From Anthoceros angustus (Eukaryota > Streptophyta > Anthocerotopsida > Anthocerotales > Anthocerotaceae), in the NCBI GenBank assembly GCA_010909165.1, contig MU008155.1:434001-498000 (forward strand): a stretch of DNA of 64,000 bases, in the 5' to 3' direction. The position numbers and the translations under genes are program-made. Within the stretch, counting starts at the first letter, position 1. Every line of letters begins with the position of its first letter. The notes under the pieces are model-generated. The model was not told where the DNA came from. It saw only the letters and a list, made by a program, of their open reading frames with translations, and did no database searches. This document shows positions 43,632 to 55,408 of the stretch, one piece after another.

Positions 43632-44714
43632 TTAGCACTTCCCATCCCTGCAAAGTGTCGCGTCCTTTGGCATTGACATGGTAGGCCTGAAAGCTTGAAA
43701 AGATCTTGGGAGATGATGTCTGACAGGAGTTTCCACGGAAGTATTGATATCTATTTTATCTGTGTGACCATTGCTTGGAGCTAAGTGATCCGAAATAAAC
43801 TGCAATTCCTTGAGCCCTGACATATTGGGAATGGCTGGTGAGGACGCGGCTCGCTCCAAACGCATGGACGAGAAGGTCTTGATATCTTGCAGAAGCTGAG
43901 GTTTGCTTCCACCTTCCACGAGAATCTGAGGCCTGTGCGAGCCGTCCATGAGGAGCTGAGGGCCCTGTGCACCTTCCATGAGAAGCTGAGCCCCCTGGCC
44001 GCCTTCCATGGTCCGCTGAGCAAACTGGCACAACAACACAATTCCACGGTTCCCAAAATCCTGCTTGCCCTGGATGTCAGTGATCCTCACTTCCAGCCCC
44101 TGCACTATCTGCTGCACAGTCTGCATCTCAGCCCCGACGTCCTCCACCTTACATAAAACCTCAGACACCTGGTCCTTGATCACCGACTGCACACTCATGC
44201 TCTCATCCAACCTCTTGGACACGAAATCAAGCCGCGAACTCAGATGCTTCTTGGCAACGGACAGAGCCTCAGAAAACTGCGTTAACTGCTTGCTCACGGA
44301 AGCCACAGCCGAGTTCATCTGGTTCCTGGTCACATACATGATGCTGCTGAATTTGATGCCTTTCCACCACATGTAGCCATATCCCGCAGCTCCGATCACC
44401 GCCACCGGAACAGCTACGGACACAAAACTGGCGCCCGAACTCTGGCCCGGTCCATTTACCACTGTGATAGGTCTGGAAGCAGCCAGCTGCCTGAGTTCCC
44501 TCGTGAGGCGCTCGATCTGCTTGGTGAGAATGGCTGTGCTTTCTCCCCCGCCTTCCGCGGGGCCTTCCTTGTCCTCCTTCACGTACTTCAACAACACCTT
44601 GGACAAGTCGGAGAAGAGATCCCCGATTCTGCCATTCCCTAGAACCACTGACCCCGTCACCCCAGCCCCGATGAGAATCAAAACCTTGCTGGCTCCCAGA
44701 GTAGCAGTCTGCAT
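43632..44714 (-). CDS. DUF1664 family protein
   Basis: A single uninterrupted frame of 360 residues. The plant-specific DUF1664 pattern is clear: an N-terminal hydrophobic stretch (VLILIGAGVTGSVVLG), ITVVNGPG, a second hydrophobic helix ending YGYMWWKGIKF, MYVTRNQMNSAVASV, a long coiled-coil region and DIQGKQDFGNRGI. Function is not established for the family; hydrophobic N-terminal segments suggest membrane association. After the domain there are four imperfect ~12-residue repeats (GAQLLMEGAQGPQLLMDG and relatives, about 43,892-44,025), then a Ser/Pro-rich tail. Homologues I remember have several introns, so this intronless form could be a retrocopy. The ATG at 44,714 gives a complete first hydrophobic segment. 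Confidence 0.87.
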   Translation of the reverse strand: MQTATLGASKVLILIGAGVTGSVVLGNGRIGDLFSDLSKVLLKYVKEDKEGPAEGGGESTAILTKQIERLTRELRQLAASRPITVVNGPGQSSGASFVSVAVPVAVIGAAGYGYMWWKGIKFSSIMYVTRNQMNSAVASVSKQLTQFSEALSVAKKHLSSRLDFVSKRLDESMSVQSVIKDQVSEVLCKVEDVGAEMQTVQQIVQGLEVRITDIQGKQDFGNRGIVLLCQFAQRTMEGGQGAQLLMEGAQGPQLLMDGSHRPQILVEGGSKPQLLQDIKTFSSMRLERAASSPAIPNMSGLKELQFISDHLAPSNGHTDKIDINTSVETPVRHHLPRSFQAFRPTMSMPKDATLCRDGKC

Positions 44715-44930
44715 CTTGCGTGCCTGGCCTCCCCTCGCTGCCGATCACCAACACGCTACCTGCTCCCTTGCCCAACCAGCCGCCTCCAGCATCGTGGCTG
44801 GCCGTCACGGAGCCCAGGCGGTCAGGTCAGTACATGAGCGATGCAAGAATCTGCAATCCCTAGACGTCATCTCATTAAGACACAATTCGCAGCAAAATTA
44901 CCTTGCACTTTCCGCTCACTTTCGTATATA

Positions 44931-46225
44931 GAAACTGCTCCTCCCTTTCGAGCATATGCCGAGAGCAGGCGAAGATACGAGCGCAGGGAAGAGTGATTTG
45001 TGGTAAAGCACTCACTTATGTATGTAGGTAGATACAAGAGAGTTAAAGCCAGTATAGCCCCTTCTATTCTTGTATTTTGAATACCATACCCCCAGGGGTG
45101 GTTCAACAGGGTAATGCCGAAATAATTATTTTTTGAAAATAATAAGGTTTAACATAAATATGTATTTTTTAAAAAAATTCAAAATTTATAAAAAATAATT
45201 TTATCAGAATTTAACATTTATTAAAATACATAGGTATCTACACATATAGAACTAATAGATATATATAGACCTCCCCTAAACAGACCCTAATTTTCCACAC
45301 AAACCCTAGTTCGACATTCTCAGTCACTTTAGTCTTACACCTTGAGAGTGCCTCAACGATAAGCCTCGATGCTGCAAGCCAGGTAACCATACTAGGAAGC
45401 GTAGGAGGATTGTATAGAGGTTTTGATCCACCACTTGTCCCAGCAATAGACCCAGTAGCTGCAGCGGCTGCAACCATGCCAACTCCAACAGAGCCTCCAG
45501 CTGCAATAAGTCCTCCCCAACTGGACCACTCTTTCCAACAAGATTCAGCAGATTGTCTTTTGAGCTCCATTTACCATCTAACATTCCTCCAGCGCATCTG
45601 TCGCGGCATCTAGGGAATCACCACTCTGATTGGATGACCTCTCCACAAGAACAACTATCCTGGATGAATCCAACACGAAAAGTGTACCTCCCCCTCCACC
45701 ACCAAGAAGCGAGGAGACAACATGGCCAGGGGCCTCTAAGGCTCATTCCCGATCATCCAACTCCAGACTCCAAAGGACCAGGGTCACCAGCTGTTGCAAT
45801 AGTCTTATACTTCTTCAGCAGAAACCGTAATTGAGTTTCAATGGCAATTTGGATCCAGCTGGCCAACTAGATCCAGTCTGGATCCAGCTGCCTGCAGCAG
45901 CCTCATGAGGTTGTTGCTACCTTTTCCTTGTTTTCGGTAACTTGAACTCGTAAATTTTTACACATTCAGCGTTTCAAGTATAATAATTTCTGGATTTTTA
46001 AAATTTACATTTAAATAATTAACACTGAATCACCCCTCGGGGTACGGTATTCGTAGATACAAGCTGGTCCTCCCATTGTGCATATGCCAAGAACAGGCTA
46101 AGACATGATACGAGAGTAGGGAAGAGTGATAGAGCGATATATGAGTAAAGCACTTGTGTAAGTAGGTAGAATACAATAGAGTCAAAGTTTATATAGCTCT
46201 TTTTATTTTTTTATTTTAAATATTC
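44931..46225. mobile_element. Element with facing inverted repeats and flanking ~160-bp direct repeats
   Basis: A 29-bp segment at 45,079-45,107 (GAATACCATACCCCCAGGGG...) is the imperfect reverse complement of 46,025-46,052 (...CACCCCTCGGGGTACGGTATTC). Outside these, 44,931-45,090 and 46,050-46,225 are direct repeats of each other (GCATATGCC, GGGAAGAGTGAT, GTAAAGCACT, a GTAGGTAGA block). Together they enclose about 0.95 kb of AT-rich DNA. The layout fits either two related MITE-like copies or a small LTR (TRIM-like) element. No transposase is seen. Confidence 0.5.
45238..45570 (-). other. Open frame inside the inverted-repeat element, unrecognised
   Basis: A 110-codon minus-strand frame with a Gly/Ala-rich hydrophobic stretch (AAGGSVGVGMVAAAAATG). 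I do not recognise it. Other frames of similar length overlap it on the plus strand, so it may not be coding. It lies between the inverted repeats described for this region. Confidence 0.2.
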
Positions 46226-46539
46226 TTTCTAGAGGTCTTGATTTTTATTCATATAATTATAAATCAATTAAATTATTAAATGTGAAGAGTTCAAATAATA
46301 TATTTATAAATATATAAAAATATATACAAAGTTTCGTGATTAAAAGATCTTAAATGGTGATGCAATGCTAGGCCCTAAAATCACCTACGACATAAAAAAT
46401 GTATGAATCATGTTGCACTACCTCTGTGATTTAGAAATTTTGGCTGCATTCATGTTATTATATATGACCATTAGCACATTTCGGGTGCATTCATGTTATT
46501 ATATATGACCATTGGCACGACAAGCTGATAGTCAAGTGT

Positions 46540-46810
46540 AGATATGTAATTCCTTCATCTAGGATAAACTATGAGACAACAAATTGGTGGTGAAGTATAG
46601 CTATGTAATTTCCATCTAGGACAAATTATGGGACAACAAGCCGGTGGTGAAGTGTAGATATGTAATTTCTTCATCTAGGACAACATGAGACAACAAGCAG
46701 GTGGTGCAGTGTAGATAAGTAATTTCTTCATCTAGGACAAAATATGGGACAACAAGCTGGTAGTGAAGTGTAGATATATAATTTCTTCATCTAGGACAAA
46801 ATATAAGAAA
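46540..46810. repeat. ~60-bp tandem repeat, about five copies
   Basis: Units read GTGTAGATATGTAATTTCTT + CATCTAGGACAA + ATGGGACAACAAGCTGGTGG with small indels. The array lies in AT-rich DNA. Confidence 0.8.
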
Positions 46811-46899
46811 GTCAGGTAGACGGCCAAACCAACATGCGATAGATTTATCCATTATTTTATATTCAAATAAGACTCTACCGTTTATTTTTTTTAGTGATA

Positions 46900-47265
46900 T
46901 TGATCGTGGATTTAATTGAGAGTAGAGCTTTTTTACAACAGGTGGCCCTGTGCAGCTTTTTTGCAACAGAGGATGGTTAGGACCCATGCCGCGCCCAAAG
47001 AGCTTTTTACAATAGGGGATGGCTAGGACCACAGACCAGCAATGATCCATGGCTAGGACCTCATGCTGGGCCTTAGAGTTTTGGGATGGCTAGGACCCCA
47101 TCCCAGCAATGATTTGTGGCTAGGACCCCATGCTTGATTGGAACTCCTCGTCTAGATGTCATTCCAGGGGATGGCTACGACCCCATCCCAGAAGGGATCG
47201 GACTCCATGATGCTTGACCGTGGAGTTCTAATGGACCCACGTCTAGATGTCATTCCTGAAAGGGA
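46900..47265. repeat. Short interspersed GGATGGCTAGGACC repeats
   Basis: GGATGGCTAGGACC or a close variant recurs about seven times, often followed by CCATCCCAGCAATGAT. CGTCTAGATGTCATTCC occurs twice (about 47,148 and 47,239). Irregular spacing suggests a decayed complex array. Confidence 0.6.
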
Positions 47266-47507
47266 GGACAAAATTATACCATCCATGTGTATGTGTATTA
47301 GTATACAAGTCCCTACCCCAACTCTACTTAATTTTTTGTTCATTGTTTAAAGACCTTAAGTATTTAGAGCAAAAGACTTGTACATAGTCTCTAGGTGATT
47401 AGAGTAAAAATTGAATCAAGGTAGTGCAAGACAGTTCAAAAATGCAATAGGTGGTGCTCAAGCTGTATTTTCCCTTTCGGATGGACAATATGTAACAAGA
47501 GATCATC

Positions 47508-47672
47508 AAATCTTTGGAAGCTCTTTGTGAAAAATCCGATGAGCTAGGCAACAAAGCTTAACTTAGCTCGGTGGTGGATAATCCATGACAAGGGATTGTC
47601 AAATCTTTGGAAACTCTTTGTGAAAAATCCAATGAGCTAGGCAACAAAGCTTAACTTAGCTCGGTGGCACCC
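47508..47672. repeat. Direct repeat, period 93 bp
   Basis: AAATCTTTGGAARCTCTTTG starts at 47,508 and 47,601. Both copies continue through GAGCTAGGCAACAAAGCTTA almost without change. Confidence 0.85.
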
Positions 47673-48485
47673 TACATCCATACTTTGTTGCATCCTTGAA
47701 GTTAACTTTGTCTCGTCCCTAAGGTTAACCTCCACACTTTGTTGCATCTTCGAAGTTAACTTTATTCCACAAAGAAGTTAACTTTGCTTCCTGCTAGACC
47801 TTGGTGCATGGTGGTGGGATGCTGGTGGGTGCCATGTCGGAGCTGGACAATCAGAACCTTTACAAGTGAGGCATTTAAACGTGAGGCTGGCTAAAAACCG
47901 CTCATTCCCTCTTTTCTTCTTCTTCTCCTTCCATCAGCTAGATGGGACAAAAGGCAAACCAGATCTGCACCCGAGTTGGACCTGCTGTCGTGGCTTCCCA
48001 GTTGGCCGAGTTTGCTTTCTGCTGCCGTGGCCTCCGAGTGGGCCGAGTTGGCCGAGCTGGCCGCGTTGGCCAACTTGGCCAACTCTTGCTTGTCGTCTTG
48101 CTATAGCTTGTGCACTTTTGTTTATGCCCGGGCTTCCGTGGCTGCTGCAATCGTGTGGTTTCCAGGGCCTTCAGACACAGTTCAACACACCAGATGCTTA
48201 GAACACGATGCTTTTCTTCGCATTGAACAGTTTGGATTCAAGCGTTGTTACATTGCATGTAGTGTAGATTAGTCTGACTGACTGTTCTTCGACATCTGCT
48301 TCCGATGAGCTCTGCGTTGTGGAGACCTATCATTTGGAGTGGGTGTCACTCGATGGAACAACACACGAGATCTCCACCCAGTTCCAAGATGTTGACCTGG
48401 CAACATGTACAAGCATGAATAGTTCCTCTCGATTCCCCAGTAACCATTGTAACCATGCCAGGTGATTATAGCACGATAAGGGCGA
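47673..48485. other. Intergenic sequence with TTGGCCAA-rich stretch
   Basis: Around 48,030-48,090 the phrases GGCCGAGTTGGCCGAGCTGG and CGTTGGCCAACTTGGCC form short repeated palindromes. The rest probably includes the 3' untranslated region of the UPF0114 gene. No other gene is supported. Confidence 0.45.
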
Positions 48486-49987
48486 TCAATGCGTTCCTTC
48501 CTTGCTGAGCTTGGAAAGAAGAAAAAGGCAACCAGAGGCCAGAAGTATGGATGCAGCAAAGCATAGAAGATCCAAACCCGAGTTCACAGGAACCTTCTTG
48601 CTCTTCTCGAACATCCCAACCAGCAGAATCATGACAATGACATGTCCCAGTTTTGTCTTCAGCTCATCAAGAGATCGTATCTCCAGCCATTTTGGTCGTT
48701 CCTGCTCGGAGCACTGGAGTTCAGATGCAGTGCAGCAGCCCATGAAAGAAGCACTGGACTTTGCATTTGGGTTGTGAAGACTACTTACCCTCAGTCTGAA
48801 CAAGCCGAACAGATTAGAGCCGCACATGGCTGACCTTCCTTCACAAGCTTCACCCGCTATTTCTAAGCTGCTAATGAAGAGTTCATACAGGCCCATGCCG
48901 AATATGAGCATGACTGTACCCATCAGATACACATCTGCACACAAAACTCTCCATGTGTCAACCGGCAAGTAGATGGGCAGAATGGAAACTGAGTACTTGA
49001 TCTGGGCAACTTGCCTTCCAGAGTCCATTAACTTCAAGAACTAGAGTCCGGCCCAAAGGCGAGCAATGATGAGGGAAGCTTACCAACAGCCTCAACAAGA
49101 AGCAGTATCACTTTCCCAGTCCGAATCCCAGAGAACTGACAGCAGAAGTACTCCCGGAAGGATTCCACAATGAACAACGACCCCTGATCACAACCGTTCC
49201 AAATCGAGATCAGAAAGCTGTAGGACTAACAGTGGGAAAGCTACAAGGGAAGACTATTGCTGACAGATTCTTTTCTGAACCATGTCCAACAGATTCAACA
49301 ACATGGACAAGGCAATAATCACCTTGAAGAAGCATAAGAGAGACCCTGCTAGCGAACCAAACACAGCCATGATGGCGAAGAACCGACAGTTGAATATCAC
49401 CTGCACCAGCGCCAGCACCGGCAACAAGAACAGAGCAGATGAGACTCACAAAGCAGAAAGGAATGCAAGAAAATGAGGGCAGAACAAACCCTCTCAATGA
49501 GCTCCTCCAGGCGGCGAGTTCTCTCCAAGATAGTCTCCTGCCTGGGCTTCTTCCCAGCCTGCTTCACATCATCCTCACCGAGCAAGGATGCAGCCAGGCC
49601 CCGAGGAGAGCCTTCGAGCACGGCCGTGTCGTAGTTGGCCGCTCCATTCTCACCTCTGAGATCCTCCTGAGGAAGCGGAAACACACTTTCATGCTGCGAT
49701 GCCCTCACCGTCCTCCCTCGCCTCACGGCAGCCCTGAGAAGCTTCCTTCTCGAAATGCTTCTCTTCAGCAACGGATGCACTCCAGACCCACAGCTAGACA
49801 AAGCCCCCAAACGAGCCGACAAGGACGCCCCCACATCGCCTATACATCCCAAATCGCCCAACCACAATCCCGACGGCTTCCCAAGTCTGGAGCTGGGCGG
49901 GGACAGGTGGGACAGGGAATGAAGCCTCGCATTCAAGTCGCATCCCTTGCAAGAGGACAAGCCCACATGCATCCCCACACTCCCCAT
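48486..49987 (-). CDS. UPF0114 (YqhA-like) membrane protein, probably plastid
   Basis: Five exons are inferred: 49987-49490, 49400-49323, 49183-49084, 48934-48789 and 48701-48486, about 345 residues. The first ~120 residues are Ser/Arg-rich without acidic clusters, like a chloroplast transit peptide. The UPF0114 domain follows with four hydrophobic helices: RFFAIMAVFGSLAGSLL, a VILLLVEAVDVYLMGTVML stretch, and GHVIVMILLVGMFEKS followed by DLLCFAASILLASGCLFLL. FREYF and the VYLMGTVMLIFGMGLYELF block are family hallmarks from memory. Function in plants is unknown; bacterial YqhA is an inner-membrane protein. All junctions are GT-AG and in phase. The gene is head-to-head with phosphoglycolate phosphatase, starts about 825 bp apart. 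Confidence 0.87.
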
Positions 49988-50811
49988 GATCGGAGCAAGC
50001 AGGAGCTCTACCCGAGCAGCCGCAAATTCACCCGCTCACTCTCCCAGGACACTGAATTCAATGGCATCCGCAGCCTGACAACAAACCCACTTCCATCACC
50101 AACACCTCCCGAGCAATGGAAGGAACGCAGCACGCAGACAGCACCGCCCACCAATCCCTCCCGGCAACTAATGATGGTCTGGCTGGCAGGAAAGCACCCA
50201 CAAGCGGCATTCCAAGCGGCGGGGCAGGAAGCATTGAATCACTGCAACGCGAGGAATGCAGCAGGAAGGTGAACGGTTCCAGACAACCCCGACTTTCAAT
50301 GTGCGTTCTACTGTACTTCACTCTGCTCCGCGACTGCACTGCACAGGACTTGGCTGCACTTTAGTGCTTCTGCTTACGGCGCCGCCCACCCTGGACCTTC
50401 CATACAGGAATCGGGCAAAGGGAATTGGGCATCTCCACTTCGGTGGGTCTCTTGCATCGCATCAGCAGTCAATCCTCCATTGGTTACCGGGACAAACGGA
50501 CCCACCATGTGCGCTTCCGGCCCTACCTGGTTGCCATAGTATCGTCCGTATGTATGCACATAGATACATACGCAACCTCTTCCCTGCTTGTTTATCCAGC
50601 CGCCAAACACGAGAGGTCCAGATTTTCCAGCGGCTCAGACTGCCTCGCCGGCTGTCGTGGCCATCGCCCACGAATTTTCCATGCAATTCTCTGCCTCTAG
50701 TGTGTGCAAATCGATTCTGGGGAGAAAGGAATTCTTAGCACGAAGGCCCCTGCTCGCTGCTGGACTGAGCGTTGCAGCAGGAGCAGGAGGCAGGAGGCAG
50801 GAGCAAGAGCA
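49988..50811. promoter_or_regulatory. Divergent intergenic region, UPF0114 / phosphoglycolate phosphatase
   Basis: The two genes are transcribed away from each other across about 824 bp, which must contain both promoters. Long overlapping frames here (such as 49,439-50,272 on plus) are antisense to the transit peptide exon or chance. No specific site is identified. Confidence 0.45.
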
Positions 50812-52950
50812 ATGCAGACGGGAGCAGTGCTGCACGCTGGGGGCTTGAGGGCGGGGCTGTGTGCCGGGCCTGCCAAGCTCGCCTTCACCAATTTGGCTGC
50901 ATTCTGCTCCAGTGGTGTCACTGCCGCTCCGCTGCTGTGCGGGAGAGGAAGCTGCAACGCCGTTGCAGACAGGGCCCGGGCTGCGGTTCCCCGCTTGGTG
51001 CGCGCCATGGCTTCTGAGGGCAATGGCAGCACTGCTGGTGAGCTTGCACTTGGGGAGGATGGTGCGGGAGGGAAAGAAATGCAGCATGGAATGGCTATTG
51101 TGGGCGAAGGCTTTGTGGGCGATGATGTTGTGGGTGATGGCATGCTTTTGTCTTGGTATGCAGGAAAGGCAGGTACAGCTCCTCGGCTATCTGATGCAGC
51201 TGCACTGATCAACAGCGTGGAGACTTTCATTTTCGACTGTGATGGAGTGATTTGGAAGGGAGACACTCTGATTGATGGTGTTCCTGAGACGCTGGATCTA
51301 TTGCGGTCTCTGGTCAGTGAATGTAGGCCACTGCTTCGATCCTTGAGTGTTATGGGCACGCATTGCAGTACCCATTCCATCGGTCCGAGGGTGCTGGAAT
51401 GGGTGTCCAATTGATACCTGGTTTTTGCAAACAGGGTAAGCGGCTGGTGTTTGTGACCAACAACTCTACCAAATCGAGGAAGCAGTATGGGAAGAAGTTT
51501 GAAACTCTTGGGCTGACTGTGACGGAGGTGACTTGTCTTCTGATGGTCATAAGCTCTTCTGCCCTCAACATGATGCATACTTTTAATACAGGAACACTCT
51601 GACAGGAAGAAATTTTCGCGTCATCGTTTGCGGCGGCTGCTTACTTAAAGTCCATCAGCTTCCCTACCACGAAGAAGGTGCTTGTAGTAGGAAATGCTCA
51701 TCTGAAAGACTGGTTGGAAGGAAGGTCGTGCTGGTCTCGAGTTCTGATTTGGGGCGAGATGCCAACCTATGCAGGTGTACATCGTTGGTGAGGTTGGGAT
51801 TCAGAAAGAGCTGGAGCTCGCAGGCATCAACTACATTGGGGGGCCTGTATGACTTTCTTCATCCCCCTTTCTTGGGTCTCACCACAGATAGGCAGAGGAT
51901 TGACAGGACTACGTCTACCGATGGATCTGATTTTTGCAGGAGGATGGGGAAAAGAAAATAGATCTCGCACCAGGCCAGTTGATGGAGCATGATCATGACG
52001 TAAGTTCGAAATTGTTACTTCCGCTTTCTGCCTAGTTTGCAAGGCATTTTATCTGCCTTCACCGTTGTTGTTCTTTGTTGGCCAATGGTCCACATGTCTT
52101 ACTTGGCTTGTATGGGCAGGTGGGGGCAGTCGTGGTCGGATTCGACAGATATCTCAACTACTATAAGCTGCAGTGAGTTGTATCATTGAACTAGTGGTTT
52201 TATCGTCAATGGCATTGAACAAGTGGTTTTATCTTCAATGGGATTTGTCACCATGTTGTGTATGTAAACTGCCCAGGTATGCGACTCTGTGTATCCGCGA
52301 AAATCCCGGATGTTTGTTTGTGGCCACCAACTGTGATGCAGTGACGCATCTGACCGATGCACAGGAGTGGGCAGGTATGACATGCAGTCGGATGACAGCA
52401 CGGCTTGTTCAGATCCATCCATGTTTTGAAAGTTTTTTTTTGTCCTGTGCATAGGTGGGGGTTCTATGGTTGGAGCCATTAGAGGCTCGACCAAGAAGGA
52501 GCCTCTCGTGGTTGGAAAGCCTTCCACTTTTATGATGGATTACTTGGCTGAAAAGTAAGTGCCTGTGATGTCGTCTTTGGAGACACTTGCAACGTTGTTC
52601 AGCAACGTAGACATGTTAACAAGTTCTGAGCTTAGAAACTTCCTGTGTTTGCAGGTTCCAGATCACTAAATCACAGATTTGCATGGTTGGAGACCGACTG
52701 GATACCGACATTCTGTTCGGGCAGAATGGTGGATGTAAAACACTTCTTGTCTTATCAGGTACTTTCCCGTGGTGTGCGGTAAGATGAGACGTCTTTCAAC
52801 AAGCCTGCCAACTAACTACACGTTGTCTTTTCACACTCAGGAGTAACCTCACTGGCTACCCTTCAAAGCCCAGACAATCAAGTTCAGCCAGATTTTTACA
52901 CAAATCAGATATCGGACCTCCTGGCAGCTAAGCAGCTTGCACCTGTGTAG
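50812..52950 (+). CDS. Phosphoglycolate phosphatase, chloroplast (PGLP1 type, HAD superfamily)
   Basis: It dephosphorylates the 2-phosphoglycolate made by Rubisco oxygenation, the first step of photorespiration, in the chloroplast stroma. Ten exons are inferred: 50812-51312, 51435-51527, 51606-51677, 51775-51846, 51940-51999, 52120-52172, 52277-52374, 52455-52554, 52655-52758 and 52841-52950, about 420 residues. HAD motif I is FDCDGVIWKG, motif II VTNNSTK, the motif III lysine is in VVGKPSTF and motif IV is MVGDRLDTDI. The blocks MEHDHDVGAVVVGFDRY and CIRENPGCLFVATN are typical of PGLP. The first ~100 residues serve as transit peptide and linker and are longer than in flowering plants. ATG 50,812 is the first in frame. 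The 3' end converges on the Obg gene, 140 bp between stops. Confidence 0.95.
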
Positions 52951-53089
52951 GAGGTGCATCAACAATCTGTGTCTAAATTTCTTTGGTGGGAACGATTCTC
53001 TTACCCATGTACATCGGCCGCCCGCAATGTAGGATAGCTCACTCACTGCAATGGACGCCAAGAACACAATATGAGCTCCTTGTAACATG

Positions 53090-55019
53090 TTATAATAGCA
53101 CCGGTTCGGACGTTTGAGACTGAGAGCTATCTACGAGATCGCGTAGGGCTTCTTTCAGATCATGAATCCCATCTCCCAGTACTGCACAGGTCGGACAAAC
53201 TGGCATCCCTGGCACTTTCCTCCTCAATTCCTCCAGAACAATCTCTGCACCTTCTTCATCAACCTTGTTTGCTACCACCAAGGACCGCCTACGAGACAAC
53301 CCAGCCTGATAGTGTTCCAACTCATACATGAGCTCCCTAAGCTGCTCCCATGGTGATAAGCCTTTGCTTTCTCGCAAGCCGCCAGCCAAGTCCACTACAT
53401 ATGCCAAAACTTTAGTTCTCTCTATGTGCCTTAGAAAATCATGACCCAGGCCTCTGTTCTGATGAGCACCTTCAATCAAACCAGGAATGTCTGCAACTGT
53501 TAGTGAGAAAAAGTCCTCGAACTCCACTTTCCCTATGTTTGGCCTAAGTGTTGTGAATGCGTAGTGTCCAACTGCCGGTCTTGCCCGTGAGAGTGCCCCT
53601 AATAGGGTACTTTTGCCAGCATTAGGCATTCCAACAAGTCCGACATCTGCCAGACTCTTCAGTTCCAGCAGCAGCACAGCCTCAGATCCTGGATGACCCT
53701 GTTCATGCTCAAGCCTTGGCAAGCCCCCCTTCGTTTTGCCCATGGAGACATTACCCCTCCCACCTCGACCACCAGAAGCAACTATAACACTCTGGCCAGG
53801 TTTTACAAATTCTACCACACAACTACGAATGGGCAGAGGCATGGCTTCTCCATCGTCTGCAGCCTCGGTATCTGGATCTGTGATCTGCTGGCTAGAGGCC
53901 TCTACCTCCTCATTGTCTGGAGACTCAGTATCTGGATCTGAGGGCTGGTCGCTCGAGGCATCCACCTCCTCATTGTCTGCAGCCACAATAACTGGATCCG
54001 TGACCTGATGGCTAGAAGGGTCCACCTTCTTGTCTGGGTGCCCATCATCTGCACAGACTACCGCCTCAGAAGTCAAGCCCCCATCTGAAGGCTGATGGCT
54101 TTCCCTCTTGTCAGAGACCGACTCTTCCGCCAACTCCACACTATCAACTGCCTCGGTATCTGTCTCCTGCAACTCCTGGCTGTGGACAACTGTGCCTCTA
54201 GAGAAATTTCTCTCCAGCGTACTCCATGATGACTCATCAGGAGTGACTGATGGAAGCTCAAATGAGCTCAGAGACCCCTCCAGTAGGTGCATTACAGTCC
54301 CAACAGGAACCTGCACAACCTGTCAAACATGGAAAGCGATACTGTAATTGCAGCTCTGCAAAGAGCAACAACTCCCCAGGCTCAACTCCAGCATTATACC
54401 TTGTCTGCACCTCTACTGCCTGCTCTTCTCTTTGAACTTCCAGCACCACCATTCTTCCCATTCTGCACAGTAAGACAAAGCATACTTAAGCAAGTAACAC
54501 TGGAGCCTCTCATCTCCAACAACTTGCAACAGAGACAGCGCCAGGTTCAAAACCACATACGAGATGGTGTTGCATATTACTGAAGTCCCAGACTACTGCA
54601 GAGCTGACAAGGATCACACTTCCTCCAGTGCCCCCATTACCTCCTGCACCAAACCCAACCTCAGAAATGACATCACGCAGCAGCAAAACGGGAAACGTGC
54701 ATCCACACATCATCAACATCAACAATCATCTTACAAGTTTACAAGTCGCGTTACCGTCAGCAAACCCATGACGGGCAAGGCGACTCTTTCGCATACTGGT
54801 ACACCCAGCTCCTCCCTGACCACCTCGAACATGTAACCGGTGCGTGTCCACCATCTTCCGTTCCTGCTCCCGACCACTTGCCCACATGAATTCCTCAGGA
54901 TCACGACACACTCCAACAACCCAATATCCAAACTCTTTCAGGCAGGCCCCACCTGCAACGGACTCAGCTTCCTCCTGTTGACATCTTTCGACAACAACAC
55001 CCTCACCGATTGTATCCAT
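53090..55019 (-). CDS. Obg/CgtA-family GTPase, organellar (plant ObgM or ObgC type)
   Basis: Obg GTPases assist large ribosomal subunit assembly in bacteria and organelles. Exons are inferred at 55019-54755, 54643-54561, 54462-54400 and 54319-53090, about 546 residues. The Gly-rich Obg fold is split over the first three exons (LHVRGGQGGAGCTSMRKS, GGNGGTGGSVIL, NGKNGGAGSSK) and continues with VVQVPVGTVMHLL. An acidic insert of roughly 150 residues follows, with repeats of NEEV(D/E)ASS...DPDTE. The fold then resumes at VIVASGGRGGRGN. G domain: G1 GMPNAGKST, G3 DIPGLIEG, G4 NKVD. The bacterial C-terminal OCT domain is absent. The first ~55 residues may be an organelle presequence, and an additional upstream exon cannot be excluded. 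It is head-to-head with RRP15. Confidence 0.9.
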
Positions 55020-55408
55020 CGTCTCAATCCACCACTATCACATCTCATCCGCTGCCCCTGCTGCATTGCACCACAAGAGCTAGCTGCATCAGTACAAAAC
55101 CGCTTAATTTCCTACATATCATTCACGATTGAATTAGGCAACCCACCCAAGAATAGAGAGTGGACGAGAATAGCAGGCGAAGGCCGACCCTGGCCGCCAT
55201 TCCCACGATACTGAGGAAAGACCACCTACATATTTCAGTTACCGTCCCGCCTTCTCAGTTTGGGTATAGTTTACTAACTCTCCTCTAGCCCTCGCTTTGG
55301 CTACGGTCGGCAGTTTGGGGTTCTGGGTTTTGCGCGATCTTCACTCACGTTGGAGAGAGTCGTATCGGGGGAAGATTCCCAGCAATTTTGAAAGGAAGTT
55401 GAGTCCAG
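55020..55408. promoter_or_regulatory. Short divergent region between Obg GTPase and RRP15 genes
   Basis: Only about 389 bp separate the two start codons, which point away from each other. Both genes act in ribosome biogenesis, so a shared promoter is plausible. No defined element is visible. Inference from position. Confidence 0.5.

Noticed and set aside
47976-48272. 98-codon frame with WAELAELAALANLA repeats
   Set aside because: A short low-complexity frame produced by TTGGCC repeats, overlapping another frame of equal length; no supporting signal.
49439-50272. 277-codon plus-strand frame
   Set aside because: Its left part is antisense to the transit-peptide exon of the UPF0114 gene and its right part covers the divergent promoter; no domain.
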